A DNA stretch of 64,000 nt from Terriglobales bacterium (GCA_035487355.1 DATHMF010000073.1:62001-126000); one strand, 5' to 3'; shown: positions 1 through 8,160, numbered from the stretch's first letter. Numbers and translations: made by a program. Notes: a model not told the origin generated them from the letters alone.

Positions 1-1
1 G

Positions 2-73
2 ATCTTTAAGGTCAACCGTGCCGGCAGCAGTGCCGAAAAGCGAGAGCGTCGCGCAAAAGCTCCGGTGGCATAA
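2..73 (+). CDS. C-terminal end of an unidentified gene (partial)
   Basis: An open frame enters from the left edge and ends at the TAA at 71-73. It gives 23 residues of a basic, Lys/Arg/Ala-rich tail. A strong terminator hairpin follows 18 bases later, which supports this being the true end of a plus-strand gene. The fragment is too short to identify the protein. Confidence 0.45.
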   Translation: MFKVNRAGSSAEKRERRAKAPVA

Positions 74-90
74 AAGAGCGAATAAACACA

Positions 91-122
91 AAGGGCGGGA
101 CCCAAGCAGCAATCCCGCCCTT
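91..122. terminator. Bidirectional terminator hairpin
   Basis: A perfect 10-bp stem (aagggcggga paired with tcccgccctt) encloses a 12-base loop. It lies between the end of the left-edge plus-strand gene and the end of the convergent minus-strand CpxP/Spy-like gene, so it can serve both. The stem itself ends in T residues on the plus strand and is followed by a weak T-rich stretch. Confidence 0.7.
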
Positions 123-145
123 CGTGCTTTCGGGGAGAAAAACTC

Positions 146-652
146 TTAGTTGTTTTTGTTTTCCTGCTCCTTGTGCTCGTCCATCCATCTCTTCATGTGT
201 TCTTGATGGCGTTCGCGGAGCGTTGCCAGCTTGGTACGCTGCTCCGGAGTCAGGACTTTGTAGATCTCATTCTGTGTGCGGGCTGCTGCCACAGCCAGGT
301 TGATGAGATTCTCTTTGTTTTGCTCAAGCGTGGCCCGTACCTGGTTAGCATCGAAGTTATCGGAAAGCGCCTGGGCTTCCACCTGCTGATGCAGTTGCCT
401 TGCATTGCTCAAGAGCGGCTGCATTTGCGTACGTTCCTGCTCCAGGATGGATTTGATCGCAGTCCGCTGCTGATCGCTGAGGTCCAGGTAATCGGTCAGG
501 AACTGGACCGCATGGCCTCCAAAGGGGAACATCATGGCCGCGTTCTTATAGCGCTCATGTTTCACGACATTTTGCGCGACCGCTGCGGTCAAGAGCAGCG
601 CCACCAGAATGACGGAAATAATAATCACACGTTTCTTACTCATAACTTTCAT
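146..652 (-). CDS. CpxP/Spy-family (LTXXQ) periplasmic protein
   Basis: This 168-residue protein has an N-terminal signal or anchor segment (about residues 8-27). A helical, Gln/Arg/Glu-rich body carries two family-type motifs, LSDQQR near residue 59 and LTPEQR near residue 134. This is the pattern of the Spy/CpxP family, periplasmic ATP-independent chaperones and negative regulators of Cpx signalling. The ATG at 652 has AAGGAG at good spacing; a second ATG at 643 lies too far from it. The gene is transcribed away from a CpxR/CpxA-like pair, the same arrangement as cpxP-cpxRA in Escherichia coli, with a CpxR-type box in the shared upstream region. Family assignment is firm; the CpxP role is inferred from context. 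Confidence 0.75.
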   Translation of the reverse strand: MKVMSKKRVIIISVILVALLLTAAVAQNVVKHERYKNAAMMFPFGGHAVQFLTDYLDLSDQQRTAIKSILEQERTQMQPLLSNARQLHQQVEAQALSDNFDANQVRATLEQNKENLINLAVAAARTQNEIYKVLTPEQRTKLATLRERHQEHMKRWMDEHKEQENKNN

Positions 653-789
653 TGACTCCTTTTTTCTGCAGGGCTACTTGGTCACCAAAACTCCGCGGCC
701 AAAAAACCGCTCTGCCCTCACCAATTTTCCTGCTCACTTAGTAAGACGTTTGCCACGAGCGCTCTATGGTTAAGAAGGGGCGAGACCGT

Positions 790-825
790 GTAAAGAAGTG
801 TAAAGAAATTTTTGCAAATATTTAC
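790..825. promoter_or_regulatory. CpxR-type box between the divergent cpxP-like and cpxRA-like genes
   Basis: GTAAA at 790-794 and GTAAA at 800-804 are separated by exactly five bases, matching the enterobacterial CpxR consensus GTAAA-N5-GTAAA. An inverted copy, TTTAC, follows at 821-825. The box lies 138 bases upstream of the cpxP-like start and 69 bases upstream of the response-regulator start. This fits autoregulation of both transcripts by the regulator encoded next door, though binding is inferred. Confidence 0.6.
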
Positions 826-872
826 GCAGACTGACTTCTGGCTACAGTAGAACTAAACTATATAGAGAGCAT

Positions 873-1589
873 ATGGAACGAGTCCTCATTATTGATGACG
901 ATGTAGAGCTGTGCAGCATGATTGCTGAATACCTGCGCCCGGAAGGTTTCAGCGTAGAGGCTGTCCACAACGGCGAGCGCGGTTTGCAGCGTGCTCTTTC
1001 CGGCGATCATGATCTTTTGCTTTTGGATGTAATGCTGCCAGGCATGAATGGATTCGATCTGCTGCGGCAACTGCGCACCTCGTCTGATTTACGCGTCCTG
1101 CTGTTGACCGCACGCGGTGACGACGTTGATCGCATTGTAGGTCTTGAAATTGGCGCTGATGATTATCTCCCCAAGCCATTTAATCCTCGCGAACTGCTGG
1201 CGCGCGTGCGGGCAATTTTGCGCCGTCCGCAGAATGGCAAAGGCTCTCCCGAGTCAGGAGAGCGCCTGTCGGTCGGAGACGTTGAACTCGATCTCGGTTC
1301 GCGCGCGGCCACCCGGAATGGCGAAGCGGTTGAGCTTACCTCGGTGGAATTCAGCCTTCTGGAGGCCTTGCTGCGCTCGGCGGGTAAAATCGTCTCCCGC
1401 GAGGAGTTGGCGCAGAAGGTGCTTGGCCGGAACCTGAACTTATTTGACCGCAGTATTGACGTGCATATCAGCAAGTTGCGCAAGAAACTGGGCGAAATGG
1501 TCAGCGGAGGCGAACGCATCAAGACGGTTCGTGGCGCCGGCTATCTTTATGCTTTGCCCGCGGCTGAGCAAAAGGTTGCTGAAAGATAA
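873..1589 (+). CDS. OmpR/CpxR-like response regulator
   Basis: This 238-residue regulator has an N-terminal receiver domain (about 3-115) with the acidic triad at DDD near residue 8, the phospho-acceptor Asp at residue 52 (LLLLDVMLPG) and the conserved Lys in LPKPFN. A C-terminal winged-helix DNA-binding domain follows (about 130-230), ending with the typical RGAGYLY strand. Length and layout match CpxR/OmpR proteins. It starts at ATG 873 and ends four bases before the sensor kinase ATG, so the two are an operon. The divergent cpxP-like gene and the CpxR box in its own promoter suggest an envelope-stress regulator that controls itself. Confidence 0.85.
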   Translation: MERVLIIDDDVELCSMIAEYLRPEGFSVEAVHNGERGLQRALSGDHDLLLLDVMLPGMNGFDLLRQLRTSSDLRVLLLTARGDDVDRIVGLEIGADDYLPKPFNPRELLARVRAILRRPQNGKGSPESGERLSVGDVELDLGSRAATRNGEAVELTSVEFSLLEALLRSAGKIVSREELAQKVLGRNLNLFDRSIDVHISKLRKKLGEMVSGGERIKTVRGAGYLYALPAAEQKVAER

Positions 1590-1592
1590 ACC

Positions 1593-2969
1593 ATGCGCAG
1601 CTTGTTTTTCAAAATCTTCCTTTCCTTTTGGATAAGCACGATTCTCATCATTACAATTCTGGCGCTCACCGCTGAAACCCGGCGCTCGGCCGAGGTACAC
1701 GAATCCTGGCGCAACATGTTTACCGGTGTAACCACGGTCAATGCCTACACCTTTGCCCAAGCGTATGAAAGTCAGGGCTGTGAAGGCCTGCGCCAGCAAC
1801 AGAAGAGCCTGGAGCAGACCACGCATCTGCAAAGCTATTTTCTCGATGACAGCGGCAACCCTCTTTGTGGTCAGCCTCCGAATGGGGTACCCAAAGAAGC
1901 TAAAGAGGCGGCCAATCGTGTTTCCCAGACCGGGAGCGTCGAATTCATAACCGCCGACCGGCCGCGAGTTGCCGCCAAGCGCATTGTTACTGCGGAGGGT
2001 GATGCTTATCGTTTCGTGGTTATGTTGCCCCCACCCCAGATTCGTCTCTGGACCTGGGCTGCGCTCCAGCGCCTCATGATTGCGGTTCCCATCTCGGGCC
2101 TGGTTTGCTTCGTGCTGGCACGTTATCTTACGGCGCCTATTACACGTCTGCGTACGGCGGCGCAGCAGATCGCACAAGGAGACCTCAGCGCCCGCGCCGC
2201 AGCCAAAACGGGAAAGCGCGGAGACGAAGTCGGCCAACTTGTGGGCGACTTCAATCACATGGCTGAACGCCTCGAAATCCTGATCGGAGCGCAACAGCGC
2301 CTGATTCGCGACATCTCACACGAGCTGCGGTCTCCGCTGACCCGGCTGGTGCTGGCATTGGGTCTGGCACGCCAAAACGACAACGGCAATCAGGTTGCAC
2401 TCGACCGCATGGAGAAAGAAACTGAACGCCTGAATGAGATGATTGAGCGCCTTTTGACGCTCTCCCGTCTGGAATCGGCGACTGAGCCCCCGCCGAAGTC
2501 CCCGGTAAGCCTGACGGAGCTGATGCATACCATCCTTGCCGATGTTGAGATCGAAGCCAAAATGCGCAACTGCTCTATCCAGTACAACGCGCCGCGCGAT
2601 TACAACATCGCTGCCAACTTCGAGCTCTTGCGCAGTGCGCTCGAAAACGTCATGCGCAATGCCATTCGCTACACGGCCGAAGGGAGCACGGTGGAAGTCA
2701 GCGCGGAGCGCACCCACTCCACGCCTCCGCTTGAAGTCGTAATTCGGGTTCGCGATCACGGCCCGGGAGTCCCGGAAGCCGAGCTGCAAAACCTGTTTCG
2801 TCCCTTTTACCGGCTGGATGCCTCCCGCGAACGGCAAACCGGAGGGGTCGGTCTGGGTCTTACCATCGCAGAGCGCGCGGTAAAGCTGCATGGAGGCAGC
2901 ATCCAGGCCAAGAATTGTCCTACAGGTGGATTAATCCTCGAAATACATCTGCCGATTTCAGACGGCTAA
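1593..2969 (+). CDS. CpxA-like sensor histidine kinase
   Basis: This 458-residue protein is nearly the length of E. coli CpxA. An N-terminal membrane helix (about 8-27) is followed by a periplasmic sensor region, a second helix (about 150-175), and a HAMP segment (PITRLRTAAQQIAQGDLSAR). The HisKA domain has the phospho-accepting His at residue 243 (HELRSP). The HATPase domain shows the N box NVMRNAIRYT, the G1 box DHGPGVP and the G2 box GVGLGLTIA. It should phosphorylate the upstream regulator in response to envelope signals. The signal itself cannot be read from the sequence, and the sensor domain was only compared by length and position. Confidence 0.85.
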   Translation: MRSLFFKIFLSFWISTILIITILALTAETRRSAEVHESWRNMFTGVTTVNAYTFAQAYESQGCEGLRQQQKSLEQTTHLQSYFLDDSGNPLCGQPPNGVPKEAKEAANRVSQTGSVEFITADRPRVAAKRIVTAEGDAYRFVVMLPPPQIRLWTWAALQRLMIAVPISGLVCFVLARYLTAPITRLRTAAQQIAQGDLSARAAAKTGKRGDEVGQLVGDFNHMAERLEILIGAQQRLIRDISHELRSPLTRLVLALGLARQNDNGNQVALDRMEKETERLNEMIERLLTLSRLESATEPPPKSPVSLTELMHTILADVEIEAKMRNCSIQYNAPRDYNIAANFELLRSALENVMRNAIRYTAEGSTVEVSAERTHSTPPLEVVIRVRDHGPGVPEAELQNLFRPFYRLDASRERQTGGVGLGLTIAERAVKLHGGSIQAKNCPTGGLILEIHLPISDG

Positions 2970-2976
2970 AGCTCTC

Positions 2977-5013
2977 TCAGCGCTCGTTCATGTTTTGAAA
3001 GAAAGCTTCTACCTCGCCGATGTCACTCGTCTTGCGATAATTCGGCAGGCTCTCCAGAAAAACCTTGCCATAGGCTTTCTTCGTGATGCGATTATCCAGC
3101 AGCGCGAGCGCGCCGCGGTCCTTCAGCGAACGAATCAACCTTCCGAATCCCTGCTTCAGCGAAATGACGGCGGCGGGTACCTGGTAGTCGAAGAAGGCGT
3201 TCCCACCGTCGGCATCAATCGCGCGAATACGCGCCGCCACCACTGGATCGTTGGGCACGGCAAACGGCAGCCGGTCAATGATGACGCAGCTCAGTTGCTC
3301 TCCTTGCACATCCACTCCCTGCCAGAAAGATGAGGTCGCGAACAGGACCGCATTTGGTGTCATGCGAAATTCTTCCAGCAGCGCGTTGCGCGGCGCTCGA
3401 CCTTGTATCAGCATAGGGAAATCGAGCTCTCCCAGCAGGCGGTCGTGAATCTGATGCATCTGGGCATAGCTGGTGAACAAACAAAAAGCGCGTCCGCGAG
3501 AAATTTCCAGCATGCGCCGGATGCAGTCTGCCGCCCGCGGAACAAACTGCGCCGTCCGCGGATCGGGCAAATCCGGAGGCGTGTACAAAATCGCCTGCGA
3601 AGCATAATCAAAGTGCGAAGGGACAACTACTTCACGCGCATTTTCCAGCCCCAGGCGCTTGCGGATATAGTCAAAGCCATTGCTGACCGCCAGGGTCGCC
3701 GAGGTGAGCACGGCAGTTTCCAGGCCAGAAAACAGGTGTTCACGCAAAATTTGCGAGACGTCAATCGGCGTGGCCTGCAGAAAAACATTTCTGCTTCCGC
3801 CCCCAGACGTACGCCTGCCGGGCGCATCGCCTCCGCGACGCTCGATCCAGAAGACGGTATTGCGGTCGGTGGATTCGAGAAGAAACGCAAGCTGCATGCG
3901 CAACTCCTGCGTGCGCCGGGAGAAGTTGAAAACCTCTTCAGGTTTTTCCGGGATAAGCTCGAGCTCAGCCTGCAACCGTTCGAGCGTCTTCAGCAGTCCG
4001 TTGTATTCAGCCCCATGTTCTTCCAGGAATTCGCGCCGGTTTTGAAAAGCGAACCGGCCCTCGCCCTGCGGTATGAGTGAAAAGAAAAACTGTGCGCGCT
4101 CGAACAGACTGCGCGTGGCAGAATGCACCCCGGGCGGGAACCCTCCCTTTAATTTAAGCGTGGTTTCAACATCGCGCACCAGATCGTTGAAGCGCAGGTT
4201 GCTGACGGTGATCCCAAAATAACTGCCGGCCACATCTTCCAGCTCGTGCGCCTCATCAAAGATCACCGAGCCATACTCGGGCAAAATGCCGGCATCGGGC
4301 GCGTCTTCGGTCATGAGCTTGATGGCGAGATCAGCAAAAAAAAGATGATGGTTTACGATGATGATGTTGCTTTCAATCGCTCGCCGGTGCATCTCTGTGA
4401 TAAAACAGCGGTCGAACTGGCGGCATTTGGAGCCGGTACAAGCTTCGGCGCGGGCATCGAGTTTGTGCCAGAGCGCGCTGTTTTCCGGCAGGTCGGCAAT
4501 CTCGGCGCGGTCGCCGTTCAGGGTTGTCTTCTCCCAATTTGCAATCGCGCGAAACTGGTTGATCTCTTCCAGTCCATTCAGGACGGGCTGCTCATTCAGG
4601 TCGTAAAGCTTCTGCCGGCAAAGATAATTATTGCGGCCCTTCATATAGGAGACCCGCAGACCGGGGAAGTGCTTCTCTAAAAACGGAACGTCCTTAAAAA
4701 ATAATTGCTCCTGCAAATTCTTTGTTCCGGTGGAAATAATCACGCGCTTGCCGGAGCGGATCACCGGAACCAGATAGGCTAGCGTCTTGCCCGTCCCCGT
4801 CCCCGCCTCAACCAGCAGATGGCGTTTTTCTCGCAAAGCTTCTTCTACAGCCTGCGCCATCTGCAACTGTCCGCGGCGGAATTCGTATGCCGGATGCGTC
4901 CTGGCCAGCAAGCCTCCTGGGGCAAAAAACTGGTGCAGAGAAACTTCGTACCCGGTTTTTGCCGCTGAGTGGTCGGCAGAAGGTGCTTGAGCGGATTGAG
5001 GCGTAGCCGACAA
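2977..5013 (-). CDS. DinG/XPD-family Fe-S ATP-dependent DNA helicase
   Basis: Superfamily 2 helicase with Walker A (EAGTGTGKT) and the DEAH box (VIFDEAHELEDVAG). Between them lie four cysteines (YLC, AC, KC, RC over about 60 residues) spaced as for the 4Fe-4S cluster of DinG/XPD enzymes. The C-terminal half has the second RecA domain, with QGVDVQGEQL and QGFGRLIRS motifs. Such enzymes unwind 5'-3' at damaged or R-loop-containing DNA. The open frame extends upstream to a TTG at 5223, but family members start just before the LHQFFAPGG segment. I therefore favour the TTG at 5013, giving about 678 residues and removing a long overlap with divergent der. The exact start is uncertain; the function is not. 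Confidence 0.85.
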   Translation of the reverse strand: MSATPQSAQAPSADHSAAKTGYEVSLHQFFAPGGLLARTHPAYEFRRGQLQMAQAVEEALREKRHLLVEAGTGTGKTLAYLVPVIRSGKRVIISTGTKNLQEQLFFKDVPFLEKHFPGLRVSYMKGRNNYLCRQKLYDLNEQPVLNGLEEINQFRAIANWEKTTLNGDRAEIADLPENSALWHKLDARAEACTGSKCRQFDRCFITEMHRRAIESNIIIVNHHLFFADLAIKLMTEDAPDAGILPEYGSVIFDEAHELEDVAGSYFGITVSNLRFNDLVRDVETTLKLKGGFPPGVHSATRSLFERAQFFFSLIPQGEGRFAFQNRREFLEEHGAEYNGLLKTLERLQAELELIPEKPEEVFNFSRRTQELRMQLAFLLESTDRNTVFWIERRGGDAPGRRTSGGGSRNVFLQATPIDVSQILREHLFSGLETAVLTSATLAVSNGFDYIRKRLGLENAREVVVPSHFDYASQAILYTPPDLPDPRTAQFVPRAADCIRRMLEISRGRAFCLFTSYAQMHQIHDRLLGELDFPMLIQGRAPRNALLEEFRMTPNAVLFATSSFWQGVDVQGEQLSCVIIDRLPFAVPNDPVVAARIRAIDADGGNAFFDYQVPAAVISLKQGFGRLIRSLKDRGALALLDNRITKKAYGKVFLESLPNYRKTSDIGEVEAFFQNMNER

Positions 5014-5136
5014 AATAAATCTGGTCCGAATCTTAGTATCTAAGGGCTCCGCAACGCAGCTCCGCTTTTGCGGGATCTGCTGCTGCGCCCTCGCGCTTCG
5101 CTCGCGCGGTTCCGGCGCTCGCTTCGCACTCACCCT

Positions 5137-5142
5137 TATAAT
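5137..5142 (+). promoter_or_regulatory. Candidate -10 element for der
   Basis: A perfect TATAAT lies between the divergent dinG-like and der starts. No clear -35 hexamer is found 16-18 bases upstream. A transcript starting near 5149 would exclude the upstream TTG at 5068 and fits the der start at 5215. Confidence 0.35.
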
Positions 5143-5214
5143 AGAGCTTCTTTGCTTGCGCAGCATCGCAATCGGAGCCCCGAGGCTTTTTTTCTGAAAA
5201 AACCTGACTACAAT

Positions 5215-6669
5215 TTGCAGCAACCCGGTATTCCCACCCTCGCCATTGTTGGCCGGCCCAACGTAGGCAAATCCACATTATTTAACCGGATCATCGGCTC
5301 GCGCCGAGCCATCGTTGGCGATGAGCCCGGCATCACCCGCGACCGCCTCTATGGCGAGACCGAGTGGCGCGGCTTCAGGCTGCGAGTGATTGATACCGGC
5401 GGCATCATTCCTGACGATCACGAATTGATTCCCTCTGAAATTCTTAAGCAGGCAAAGACGGCGCTGGAAGAGGCACAGGCGGTGGTTCTGGTCGTGGATG
5501 GCCGCAGCGAACTGGCGGCGCCTGATATAGATCTGGCGCGCATGTTGCTGCGCTCGGGAACCAACCTGTTTCTTGCCGTCAACAAAATTGATACCCCCAA
5601 GATGCAGCCCGCCGCAGAAAACTTCCGCCGCCTGGGGATCAAGAACTTGTTTCCGGTTTCTGCCGAGCATGGAGTAGGACTTGACGACCTGTTGGATGCA
5701 GTTTTGGAATCCCTGCCGAAACAGGTACAGGCGGATACTCGTGTGGCACAGGCGTCCCCGCCTGTGCTGGATCAAGAACCAAAGGATGAGGAATCAGAGC
5801 CCGAGAGCCCTGAATTAGGGGACCCTGAACTACAGAACCCTGAACTACAGAACAAAGACCCGCGCGAGACCAACGTTGCCATCATTGGCCGGCCGAATGT
5901 GGGGAAATCAACTCTGCTCAACCGGCTTACGGGAAGCTCACGCGCGATTGTCTCACCCATTCCCGGCACTACACGCGACGCAGTAGATGAACTCGTAGAG
6001 CGCGACGGCCAACGTTTCCGTTTTATAGATACCGCTGGCATTCGTCGCAAGGGCAAGACCAAGTTGATGGCAGAAAAGCTCTCGGTAGTGATGGCGCGCA
6101 AACATCTCGAAGCGGCGGATGTCGCTCTTATGGTGGTGGATGCCGCCGAAGGCGTGACCGCAACCGACGCCACCATTGCCGGCTATGCTCATGAGAGCGG
6201 CAGGTCTTTAATTGTTGTCGTCAACAAATGGGACCTGCTGACAACCAAACGCACAGATGGACGTCCCCCCGCCGACCGCGATGTCTTCGAGCAGCAGTCG
6301 CGAGATGTGCTCAAATTTCTGAGCTATGCTCCTATTTTGTTTGTCTCCGCCACTGAAGGCTCTGGGACAGACAAAATCTTTTCCACCCTCGAAAAAGTTG
6401 CCGCCGAACGGCGCAAACGCATCACCACCGGCGAGATGAACCGGTTTTTGAAGCACGTAGACTTCGAACGCGCCTCGGTTCCCAGCTCGCGTCGCGTACG
6501 CATTCTCTACATGACCCAGGCTGCCGTGGCCCCACCGACGTTCATTCTGTTCACCGATCGCGATGTTAAGCTGCACTTTTCGTATCAGCGTTTTCTGGAA
6601 AACCAGATTCGCAAGAGCTTTGGTTTTATAGGGACGCCGATCTGGATTAAGAACAGGGCAAGAGAGTGA
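5215..6669 (+). CDS. der: Ribosome-associated GTPase Der (EngA)
   Basis: Der is an essential tandem GTPase needed for 50S ribosome assembly. Two G domains are present, each with GRPNVGKST, a DTGG/DTAG switch and an NKxD-type motif (NKID, NKWD). A C-terminal KH-like domain carries the RRVRILYMTQ segment. The frame is open from a TTG at 5068, but homologues begin a few residues before TLAIVGRPNVGKS. The TTG at 5215 is preferred and gives about 484 residues. The linker between the G domains is odd: it contains an in-frame REP-like palindrome (5746-5767) and three PELxx pentapeptide repeats (5808-5852), so the linker is longer and more acidic than usual. The catalytic domains are intact. Confidence 0.92.
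   Translation: MQQPGIPTLAIVGRPNVGKSTLFNRIIGSRRAIVGDEPGITRDRLYGETEWRGFRLRVIDTGGIIPDDHELIPSEILKQAKTALEEAQAVVLVVDGRSELAAPDIDLARMLLRSGTNLFLAVNKIDTPKMQPAAENFRRLGIKNLFPVSAEHGVGLDDLLDAVLESLPKQVQADTRVAQASPPVLDQEPKDEESEPESPELGDPELQNPELQNKDPRETNVAIIGRPNVGKSTLLNRLTGSSRAIVSPIPGTTRDAVDELVERDGQRFRFIDTAGIRRKGKTKLMAEKLSVVMARKHLEAADVALMVVDAAEGVTATDATIAGYAHESGRSLIVVVNKWDLLTTKRTDGRPPADRDVFEQQSRDVLKFLSYAPILFVSATEGSGTDKIFSTLEKVAAERRKRITTGEMNRFLKHVDFERASVPSSRRVRILYMTQAAVAPPTFILFTDRDVKLHFSYQRFLENQIRKSFGFIGTPIWIKNRARE
5746..5767. repeat. REP-like palindrome inside the der coding region
   Basis: Nine-base arms (GCACAGGCG and CGCCTGTGC) flank a four-base loop. The context GTGTGGCACAG-CGTCC recurs in the intergenic terminator at 12169-12193, so this is a member of a dispersed palindrome family. 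Here it is translated in frame as the segment RVAQASPPVL of the Der inter-domain linker. Confidence 0.7.
5808..5852 (+). repeat. Three 15-bp tandem repeats in der linker
   Basis: One degenerate unit (5808-5822) and two identical units (5823-5837, 5838-5852; CCCTGAACTACAGAA) encode PELGD, PELQN, PELQN. They keep the frame and lengthen the linker between the two GTPase domains. Confidence 0.8.
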
Positions 6670-6670
6670 T

Positions 6671-6720
6671 TCAGGAATTGATGACTTAGTTTTGCAATTA
6701 CCCGATTACTCAATTCCCCC
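6671..6720. repeat. Degenerate octamer repeat after der
   Basis: The spacer after der has a loose 8-base periodicity (ATTACCCG, ATTACTCA, ATTCCCCC). It resembles the clearer arrays at 7134-7165 and 16332-16403, and starts immediately after the der stop codon. Confidence 0.4.
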
Positions 6721-6756
6721 GATTTCTGCCATAATTCAGGAATTCAGGAGGGCTTT

Positions 6757-7134
6757 ATGGGACGCTCATTAGGATTGATTGGATTGCTCATCGTTCTGGT
6801 AGTGGGAGCGTATATCTACACCCAGCAGACGAAAAGCTCTTCCATGGGAACCGGCAATCCACGAGCGGTGATAGATATCACCGGAGTCAAGATGGATCTG
6901 CTGCACATGGCCCAGGCCGAGCGAGCATTTTTTGCGCGCGAAAACCATTACGCGTCGCTCGAAGATTTGCACGCCTCGGGTGATCTGACCGTCTTCCAGA
7001 ACCACCGTGGCCCCTACACCTACTCTGTCAGCTTTACCGACAACAGCTTCCGCATCACAGCCACCTATTCCGGCCCGCCCAATCCTGAAGCTGCCTCCAG
7101 TTTGAGCATTGATGAAAATATGCAGGTGCAATGA
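6757..7134 (+). CDS. Small pilin-like or membrane-anchored protein, uncharacterised
   Basis: This 125-residue protein begins with a hydrophobic helix directly after the first few residues (LGLIGLLIVLVVGAYIY). A soluble domain follows with AERAFFARENHYASLEDL, YTYSVSF and FRITATYSG. That order (N-terminal helix, alpha segment, short beta sheet with a conserved YxS) resembles minor type IV pilins and pseudopilins in acidobacteria. The classic GFTLxE prepilin cleavage motif is absent, so it may simply be an anchored protein. ATG 6757 has a strong AGGAGGG ribosome-binding site. It stands alone, converging on the AraC-type gene, with an octamer array at its stop codon. Confidence 0.6.
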   Translation: MGRSLGLIGLLIVLVVGAYIYTQQTKSSSMGTGNPRAVIDITGVKMDLLHMAQAERAFFARENHYASLEDLHASGDLTVFQNHRGPYTYSVSFTDNSFRITATYSGPPNPEAASSLSIDENMQVQ

Positions 7135-7165
7135 TCCGATGAATCAATTCTTCAATGACCCAATC
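7134..7165. repeat. Octamer array at convergent gene ends
   Basis: Four 8-base units (ATCCGATG, AATCAATT, CTTCAATG, ACCCAATC) run from the stop of the pilin-like gene into the end of the minus-strand AraC-type gene. They provide that gene's stop codon and its last codons (IGSLKN). Confidence 0.6.
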
Positions 7166-8016
7166 TCTATACGATACTGTGTCGGCGTGGCCTTGCAGAT
7201 GCGTTTAAAGATCCTGCAGAAATAGGCAATGTCGTTGTATCCGCAATTCGCCGCCACCTCTTTGAGGGTGATGTTATAGTTTCGCAGCATAAACTTTGCC
7301 CGATTGATTCGCACCAGATTCAGGTAATCGTTGAATCGCATCAGTCCTTCCCTTCTGAAGACCCGCGATACATGGTTCGCCGCCAGGCCAAAGTGTCGGG
7401 CAACGCTCTCTCGCGTAATAGGGGTTTGAAAATTCTCCTGGACGTAGAGGCAGAGGGTTTCATAGGTGCGAATCGCTTTGCGCGGTGGATGCATCTGCGG
7501 AGTTTTAAGCAGCCGCAGGCAGGAATGCAGCAGCGATTCCGTCAGCAGCAACGCCATGGGCCCCTTCGATTGGTCGGCGGCAAACGCCATCAGTGCGGCC
7601 AGCAGACTGTGGGTCAGAGCGTCATAGGCGCCGTGGACGCTGGTTTTCAGCGCGGTCGCGGGCATATTGCTTTTCCCCTTGTGGTTCACCAGACTGATGC
7701 CGATCTGCTTTGTCCCAAAAAGGAATGTAAGCACCTTCACCGGGCTCGACCAATCGGGCTTGTTCCAGGTATTACCGGGCACGAACGCGGCATGGCCGCG
7801 CACCGGCTTGATAATTTCGGTTCGCCCGTTGTGGGCGATCTCCATTTTGTGGCATCCTTCGAGCGGAATGGAGAGCCGGGGGAAGTGCGTAACATAAGCC
7901 AGCACCGGCGGAGCAATGCTGCCTTCGGCGAAATGCACGCGGCGCATTCGCGTGCCGCGAAGAAAATCTTCCAGTTCGCGGCTGATGGTTCGAGTAGACA
8001 GGTCTTGGGGCGTCAT
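7144..8016 (-). CDS. AraC-family transcriptional regulator
   Basis: 290 residues. The N-terminal part (about 20-160) looks like a cupin-type sensing domain (HFAEGSIAPPVLAYVTHFPRL). The C-terminal 100 residues carry two helix-turn-helix motifs (ITRESVARHFGLAANHVSRVF and ITLKEVAANCGYNDIAYFCRIFKR) with the PTQYR end typical of AraC/XylS activators. It is divergent from the PTS/alpha-mannosidase genes, so it most likely controls them in response to their sugar. Two copies of CGAAATGTT[AC]CG in the shared upstream region are candidate sites. The start is ATG 8016 with a weak ribosome-binding site. Its 3' end lies in an octamer repeat array. Confidence 0.82.
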   Translation of the reverse strand: MTPQDLSTRTISRELEDFLRGTRMRRVHFAEGSIAPPVLAYVTHFPRLSIPLEGCHKMEIAHNGRTEIIKPVRGHAAFVPGNTWNKPDWSSPVKVLTFLFGTKQIGISLVNHKGKSNMPATALKTSVHGAYDALTHSLLAALMAFAADQSKGPMALLLTESLLHSCLRLLKTPQMHPPRKAIRTYETLCLYVQENFQTPITRESVARHFGLAANHVSRVFRREGLMRFNDYLNLVRINRAKFMLRNYNITLKEVAANCGYNDIAYFCRIFKRICKATPTQYRIEIGSLKN

Positions 8017-8030
8017 AGGGGCCAGCTTGA

Positions 8031-8160
8031 CGAAATGTTACGTTAGTACAACAAATGTTTCCTGTCTACTCTTTCCCTCTCTGCCCTGATCGCGCATACT
8101 ATCGCACCGCAGGACTTTACCCCAGAAATCGTGAATGCGAGTTTTTTCCGAAATGTTCCG
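8031..8160. promoter_or_regulatory. Paired 12-mers upstream of araC-like/PTS genes (candidate operator)
   Basis: CGAAATGTTACG at 8031-8042 and CGAAATGTTCCG at 8149-8160 differ at one position and are 118 bases apart. They sit close to the start of the regulator gene and of EIIC respectively. Direct repeats at such spacing are compatible with AraC-type binding and looping, but the match is sequence-only. Confidence 0.35.

Noticed and set aside
173..655. 160-residue plus-strand frame opposite the CpxP-like gene
   Set aside because: It is antisense to a gene with a signal peptide, LTXXQ motifs and a good ribosome-binding site, and has no recognisable features.
5068..5214. N-terminal extension of Der from the TTG at 5068
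   Set aside because: The added residues are Arg/Ser-rich, not seen in Der, and the TATAAT at 5137 would lie inside the coding region.
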